Assembly (NCBI GenBank): GCA_902516825.1
Contig: CABXZZ010000009.1
Span: forward strand, 1 to 35,910
DNA from: an uncultured SAR116 cluster alpha proteobacterium
GTDB taxonomy: Bacteria; Pseudomonadota; Alphaproteobacteria; Puniceispirillales; Puniceispirillaceae
DNA length: 35,910 nucleotides
Reading direction: 5' to 3'
The first letter of the stretch is position 1; every line of letters starts with the position of its first letter. The position numbers and the translations under genes were made by a program. Of the stretch, positions 30,629 through 35,910 are shown in pieces. The notes under the pieces were generated by a model that worked only from the letters and a program-made list of their open reading frames with translations, made no database searches and had not been told where the DNA came from.

Positions 30629-31983
30629 TTGATTCTGTTCTATTGGGTATAAGCTCTCTTGGGTTTCTAATCCTTCTGATTATGTTAAGAATGCCAGTTG
30701 CCTATGCAATGATATTGGTAGGGAGTCTTGGAATTATGAGCGTAAATGGCATTAGTCCAGTTTTTAATCAGCTCAAAACCCTAGCCTACGGGCAATTCTC
30801 AATTTATGATTTATCTGTAGTTCCTTTGTTCATTCTGATGGGGGCGTTAGCTTCTAGAACAGGTCTAAGTGCTGCATTATTCAGGGCAGCAAATGCTTGG
30901 CTTGGATGGCTGCGGGGCGGCAGTGCGATGGCGGCGATTTCTGCTTGTGCGGGTTTTGGTGCTATTTGCGGCTCTTCTATAGCAACCGCATCTACAATGG
31001 GGCGCGTTGCATTACCTGAATTACGCAAGAATAATTATTCCGCATCCCTTTCTACCGGCGTTCTGGCTGCTGGCGGCGTGCTTGGGATTTTAATACCTCC
31101 ATCTGTTGTGCTTATTATCTATGCCCTTATCGTGGAGGTAAATATCGTATCCATGTTCGCGGCTGCCCTGATGCCTGGTATATTAGCAATATCCCTTTTT
31201 TTAGTAACAATAGCTATATTTGTTGCTATCTGGCCTAATGCTGCCCCACAAACACATAAGACTGACAAAGCAGAAAAAAGGCAGGCGTTAATCGGGATTC
31301 TGCCCATTCTTTTTGTATTCATAGTCGTGCTAGGCGGCTTATATGCCGGGTTTTTTAATCCAACTCCCGCCGCTTCGGTAGGAGTTGGACTTGTTATGTT
31401 ACTTGGATTTATCCAAAAAACACTAAGCATCAAAGATATCAAAGAGGCTCTTTTAGAAACAGCTGGTACCTCTGGAATGATATATTTAATTTTGTTTGGT
31501 GCAGAATTAATGAAAATTTACATGAGCCGAATTGGACTCCCTCAAGCTACGGCAGAGTGGATATTGGCTTCCGGTTTTGAACCGATGGCTGTTTTAATTG
31601 TATTGCTGTTAGGAATGATATTGCTTGGCTGCTTGTTGGATAGCCTTTCAATGATATTACTGGTAATCCCTTTTTTTTGGCCTGTACTAGTAGAGCTTAA
31701 TGGCGGTTTATATATTACAGCAGATGCTGCAGGCTATGGAATGAGCACACAAGATTTAAAAATCTGGTTTGGCATTCTTGCTCTAATTGTGGTTGAAGTT
31801 GGTCTTATCACACCCCCTGTTGGAATGAATGTTTTCGTAATTGCCTCTCTTGCAGATGATATTGACATGAGAGAAATATTCAAAGGTGTTGCTCCATTCT
31901 GTTTAGCAGAACTAATTCGAATATCTATTTTATTCTCATTACCTGTTTTAGCATTATGGCTACCTTCTATATTGTCAGGATAG
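30625..31983 (+). CDS. dctM: TRAP transporter large permease (DctM family)
   Basis: MLRMPVAYAMILVG, GFGAICGSSIATASTMGRVALPELRKNNYSASLSTGVLAAGGVLGILIPPSVVLIIYA, GLITPPVGMNVFVIASLA. Confidence 0.95.
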   Translation: MIDSVLLGISSLGFLILLIMLRMPVAYAMILVGSLGIMSVNGISPVFNQLKTLAYGQFSIYDLSVVPLFILMGALASRTGLSAALFRAANAWLGWLRGGSAMAAISACAGFGAICGSSIATASTMGRVALPELRKNNYSASLSTGVLAAGGVLGILIPPSVVLIIYALIVEVNIVSMFAAALMPGILAISLFLVTIAIFVAIWPNAAPQTHKTDKAEKRQALIGILPILFVFIVVLGGLYAGFFNPTPAASVGVGLVMLLGFIQKTLSIKDIKEALLETAGTSGMIYLILFGAELMKIYMSRIGLPQATAEWILASGFEPMAVLIVLLLGMILLGCLLDSLSMILLVIPFFWPVLVELNGGLYITADAAGYGMSTQDLKIWFGILALIVVEVGLITPPVGMNVFVIASLADDIDMREIFKGVAPFCLAELIRISILFSLPVLALWLPSILSG

Positions 31984-32030
31984 CTGATTTCGCTTTAGTA
32001 TTCATCTTTACTACAAAAATTAGGGTTTTT

Positions 32031-32474
32031 ATGAAAATCATCTGTAAATATAGTAACAACTTTATCATAGTATTATTATTAAGCCTATTACCTTCACTGA
32101 TACATGCATCAGAAAAAAGCCGAGTTTTGACGTATCTATGCACTGATAACGAAATCATCCTCCCCTCATCCACGCTGCAAGAAAAAATCACGACAACAAA
32201 AGACTTAATCGCACATTCATCCTTATTGGTCACAGATGGAGACCGGCTCTACTTCAAGCGCCTATTTAAAAACAAGGGGTTATTTTATAGCCCTGTTACG
32301 GATATGGGGGATAGTCGATTTGACGTCGTAACGTTCGAGAATTTAGTTTTAGCCATAAGCACAAAAATTGGAGATGAAATTCAAAATGAGCGTTATTTGT
32401 GCGAGCGTCATGATGAATTAACAACTATTATTGGCAAGCAAGGCTCTGATTGGCCAGCTTACCTGACACAATGA
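32031..32474 (+). CDS. Small secreted protein of unknown function
   Basis: ATG at 32031; signal peptide MKIICKYSNNFIIVLLLSLLPSLIHA, mature region ~120 aa with two Cys (YLCTDNE, YLCERHD). No family recognised. Confidence 0.6.
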   Translation: MKIICKYSNNFIIVLLLSLLPSLIHASEKSRVLTYLCTDNEIILPSSTLQEKITTTKDLIAHSSLLVTDGDRLYFKRLFKNKGLFYSPVTDMGDSRFDVVTFENLVLAISTKIGDEIQNERYLCERHDELTTIIGKQGSDWPAYLTQ

Positions 32475-32496
32475 TAAGGCTAATTGGGATTGAAGG

Positions 32497-34113
32497 CTAT
32501 TTATGGGGGCTTTCCGAGCCTGTTTTTTGAGTTTTGAAATGCTTGATAAAATGAGCTATCTGCTTTATTTCTACATCGTTTAATTTCAGACCAAGACGCG
32601 TTCTGCGCCACAGAAAATCATCTGCATTTTGAGTCCACTCATTCCTGATTGACCAGCTTAATTCTTGTTCAGTAATATAACAGCCAAATTGTTTTCCCAA
32701 ATCACTTGCCGTTTTACTATTTTTTAAAATATCCCACGCCTCGGTGCCATATAAGCGGATAAGTCGTCTTGCCCATTCAAAAGATAAATAAGAATAATTT
32801 TGCATTAATTTTTCTATTAAACCAGGAAATTCGGCTACTTCAAAATCCCCGCCTGGCAGGGATGTATGCGCAGTCCAGGGCTTATCTGGAATTTCAAAAA
32901 ATGGGGTGATTTTGCTTAATGAACTCTCTGCTAATTTTCGGTATGTTGTGATTTTCCCGCCAAAGATCGTTACTATAGGCGCAGATGAGCTATCTACTTT
33001 TATGACATAATCGCGTGTTGCAGATGCGGCTGCATTTGCACCATCTTCATAAAGAGGGCGAACACCTGAATAACGCCAGATAATATCATCGCTTATGATT
33101 GGGTTTTTGAAATATTCACTTGCAAATTTAAGCAAATATTTTTGCTCTTCATCTGTGCAGATAGGTTTTGTATGCACCAGTTCATGGTCAACATCTGTTG
33201 TCCCTATCAAGGTAAAATCCTGCTCATACGGGATAACAAATATAATACGGCCATCTTTGCCTTGAAAAAAATAGGCTTTATCATGCTCATACAGCCTTTT
33301 AACAACAAGGTGGCTTCCACGAACAAGTCTAACAGAATCAGCTACATTAAGCCTTAATTTTTCGCCTAAAATATCCTGAACCCATGGCCCTGCTGCATTA
33401 ACAAGATAGCGTGCATCTTGTTGCCATTTCTTGCCTGTAGTTTGATCCTGCAATGATAATACCCAATACTTATCTCCCCGCTCCGCAGCGATAAGTTTTA
33501 CCCTTGGCAAAATGGTTGCCCCTCGTTTTTGGGCATCTCTGGCATTTAAAATAACAAGCCGGGAATCCTCCACCCAGCAATCTGAATATTCTAATGCGCG
33601 TTTAAATTTTGCATTAAGAGGTGCTCCCTCCTCAGAGTTTTCTATATTTAATGATTTAGTTGGCGGTAATATTTTTCGGCCACCAAGAGTGTCATAACAG
33701 AATAGTCCAAGGCGAATTAACCAAAACGGCCTTCGCGATTTTAACCATGGCATTATGTAATTCAGCCATTTCGTGGCAGGTGTTAACACATCAAACCGCA
33801 TTGATTTATCAAATGGAAGAACAAATCGAAGAGGCCAGCTAATATGTGGCATTGAGCAAAGCAATATTTCTCTTTCGATTAACGACTCACGCACAAGCCT
33901 GAATTTAAAATATTCTAGATATCGCAAGCCCCCATGTACTAACTTAGTAGACGCAGAAGAAGTCGCACCTCCCAAATCATCCATCTCAACTAAGGTTACT
34001 GACAGGCCTCTGCCAGCAGCATCACGTGCAATACCGCATCCGTTCACACCGCCTCCTATAATCATAAGATCGGTTATAATATGTCCTGTTTCTGGGTTAA
34101 CCGACATGTTCAT
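32497..34113 (-). CDS. glpD: Aerobic glycerol-3-phosphate dehydrogenase
   Basis: DLMIIGGGVNGCGIARDAAGRGLSVTLVEMDDLGGATSSASTKLVHGGLRYLEYFKFRLVRESL, YLVNAAGPWV, PYEQDFTLIGTTDVDH, IWRYSGVRPL. Confidence 0.95.
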   Translation of the reverse strand: MNMSVNPETGHIITDLMIIGGGVNGCGIARDAAGRGLSVTLVEMDDLGGATSSASTKLVHGGLRYLEYFKFRLVRESLIEREILLCSMPHISWPLRFVLPFDKSMRFDVLTPATKWLNYIMPWLKSRRPFWLIRLGLFCYDTLGGRKILPPTKSLNIENSEEGAPLNAKFKRALEYSDCWVEDSRLVILNARDAQKRGATILPRVKLIAAERGDKYWVLSLQDQTTGKKWQQDARYLVNAAGPWVQDILGEKLRLNVADSVRLVRGSHLVVKRLYEHDKAYFFQGKDGRIIFVIPYEQDFTLIGTTDVDHELVHTKPICTDEEQKYLLKFASEYFKNPIISDDIIWRYSGVRPLYEDGANAAASATRDYVIKVDSSSAPIVTIFGGKITTYRKLAESSLSKITPFFEIPDKPWTAHTSLPGGDFEVAEFPGLIEKLMQNYSYLSFEWARRLIRLYGTEAWDILKNSKTASDLGKQFGCYITEQELSWSIRNEWTQNADDFLWRRTRLGLKLNDVEIKQIAHFIKHFKTQKTGSESPHK

Positions 34114-34293
34114 TCAACTTCTAGAGTAGTGAGAATTCATGCAAATAATGAGCGTTTAAGCTATGTGCATTCTAACAAAAGATAGCAAGAAAAAAAAACC
34201 TATTATAAGCAAGCTAAACATCAAAACACTTATTCATCAGCATCCATTTTTTCTAAATTCTAATAGCGCTAGATTATGAATTTGAAGTTAGGA

Positions 34294-35910
34294 TTAACGT
34301 TGGCTATTTTCCCAATCAGGATGAATGAAATTATCTTGATTAGAGGGTGCAAGCATTTCACCCCCAAGAATGTGATCTGCTGCTTTCTCAGCAACCATAA
34401 TCGTCGGTGCATTTAAATTTCCATTTGTGATTCTAGGAAAAATGGATGAATCAGCTACTCGCAACCCATCTACATTATGCACCCTACATTCACTATCAAC
34501 TACTGCCATTGGGTCATTTGCCTGCCCCATACGCAGTGTCCCACATGGATGATAGGCACTTTCCACATTTTGTCTGATAAAACTATCTATCTGCTCGTCA
34601 CTCAGAATTATCTCGCTCGGTTGAATTTCCTTACCTTTAAATGATGACATGGCTGGCATATTTATAATTTCCCTGCTGAGCCTGATACACTGTCTAAATT
34701 GTGCCCAATCATCTTCATGGCTCATATAATTAAATTTTATATGAGGAGCTGTTTTTGGGTCAGCAGAGGTCACATGCACAAACCCCCTAGAATGAGAGCG
34801 CATTGGGCCGACATGCAACTGGAACCCATCTTTGGGGGATGCAGATTTTCCGTCATACCTTATAGCGGCTGGCAGGAAATGAAACTGAATATCAGGATAG
34901 GAAATGCCTGCTTGTGAGCGAATAAATCCAAGCGTTTCAAATTGATTAGATGCACCTATTCCATTTTTAAATAGCAACCATTGCGCTCCAATCAGTGCCT
35001 TAGATAGCGGATTTAAATATCTGTTTAAGGTGATATTCTTCAAGCATTCTATTTGAAAATAAACCTCCAGATGATCTTGAAGATTAGCGCCAACACCAGC
35101 AAGGTCTTTATAAGGCTTTAAGCCTATCGATTTCAAAAGCTTAAAATCGCCGATAGACGACCTCTGTAAAATTTGCGGTGAATTTATTGCGCCTGCCGCA
35201 AGAATAATTTCGGCATTTGCCGTTACGATAAATTTTTGGCTGCCTTTGAAAAATATGACACCAACGGCCCGATTATCTTGAAAAATTATTTTATCTACCA
35301 GTGCTCCTTTTTCCAGCTTTACGTTTCCTCGTTTTAATGCCGGCCGTAAATATGCATTTGCAGCAGACCAACGCCTGCCCTTCCAAACTGTCATATCAGC
35401 AGCGCCAAACCCCTCCTGTTGATAACCATTATAATCTTTTGTATGAGCATATCCTGCCTGACATGCAGCATCTACAAAAGCGTGATGAAGTGGATTATCG
35501 CGGGGACCACGTGTTACGTGCAAAGGACCACTATTTCCGCGCAGTTCAGATTCGCCAAAATGGGCATTTTCCATCCTTTTGAAATAGGGAAGAACATCTG
35601 TATATCGCCATCCATTAGCGCCCATTTCTGCCCAATGATCAAAATCGTTTGCATGACCACGAACATAAATCATACCATTGATAGAACTAGAACCGCCAAG
35701 AACTCTTCCGCGAGGACACGCAAGAGCACGCCCATCCAGTGTATCTTCTGGTTCAGCTACATATCCCCAATCATAGCGTTTCATATTCATCGGATAAGAC
35801 AAAGCAGCAGGCATTTGAATAAATGGGCCAGCATCGCTTCCCCCGAACTCAAGCACCAGAATTGAGTATTTTTTATTCTCTCCCAGACGATAAGCAAGTG
35901 CAGACCCAGC
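34294..35910 (-). CDS. betA: GMC-family oxidoreductase, choline dehydrogenase-like (5' end beyond window)
   Basis: Frame is open to the window end ([26 protein letters not shown]). [92 protein letters not shown]. Confidence 0.88.
   Translation of the reverse strand, partial: AGSALAYRLGENKKYSILVLEFGGSDAGPFIQMPAALSYPMNMKRYDWGYVAEPEDTLDGRALACPRGRVLGGSSSINGMIYVRGHANDFDHWAEMGANGWRYTDVLPYFKRMENAHFGESELRGNSGPLHVTRGPRDNPLHHAFVDAACQAGYAHTKDYNGYQQEGFGAADMTVWKGRRWSAANAYLRPALKRGNVKLEKGALVDKIIFQDNRAVGVIFFKGSQKFIVTANAEIILAAGAINSPQILQRSSIGDFKLLKSIGLKPYKDLAGVGANLQDHLEVYFQIECLKNITLNRYLNPLSKALIGAQWLLFKNGIGASNQFETLGFIRSQAGISYPDIQFHFLPAAIRYDGKSASPKDGFQLHVGPMRSHSRGFVHVTSADPKTAPHIKFNYMSHEDDWAQFRQCIRLSREIINMPAMSSFKGKEIQPSEIILSDEQIDSFIRQNVESAYHPCGTLRMGQANDPMAVVDSECRVHNVDGLRVADSSIFPRITNGNLNAPTIMVAEKAADHILGGEMLAPSNQDNFIHPDWENSQR

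Overview
The window reads as an AT-rich alphaproteobacterial chromosome segment, probably from an uncultured marine lineage (this lineage guess is inference). It has two parts. (1) About 1-16,045 is a housekeeping backbone: addA 3' end, trxA, folC, trpA, trpB, trpF, lapA-like, ihfB, rpsA, cmk, aroA, TIGR02300/FYDLN acidic protein, tRNA-Ala(GGC), rhodanese, lptB, lptA, lptC, rnd. (2) About 16,500-35,910 is a metabolic/transport block: sugar-ABC permease fragment, sugar-binding protein, aldo/keto reductase, xylA, xylB, glycerate 2-kinase, an RND pump with its adaptor, a TRAP transporter (dctPQM), a small secreted orphan, glpD, and a GMC/choline-dehydrogenase-like oxidoreductase running off the end. 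I found no convincing new multi-gene system and no CRISPR, phage or transposase signature. The strongest anomaly is at the boundary of the two parts. The 422-aa ORF 16042..17310 joins the N-terminal part of a ribose/xylose-type ABC permease in frame to the C-terminal half of a nitroreductase, and no ABC ATPase is present in the window. It is either a deletion scar or an assembly chimera. Other points of interest are trpA overlapping folC with no accD between them, an RND adaptor with an extra C-terminal beta-rich domain, a ~700-bp non-coding or decayed stretch between rhodanese and lptB, and an 11-bp perfect hairpin between the sugar-binding protein and the chimeric ORF.
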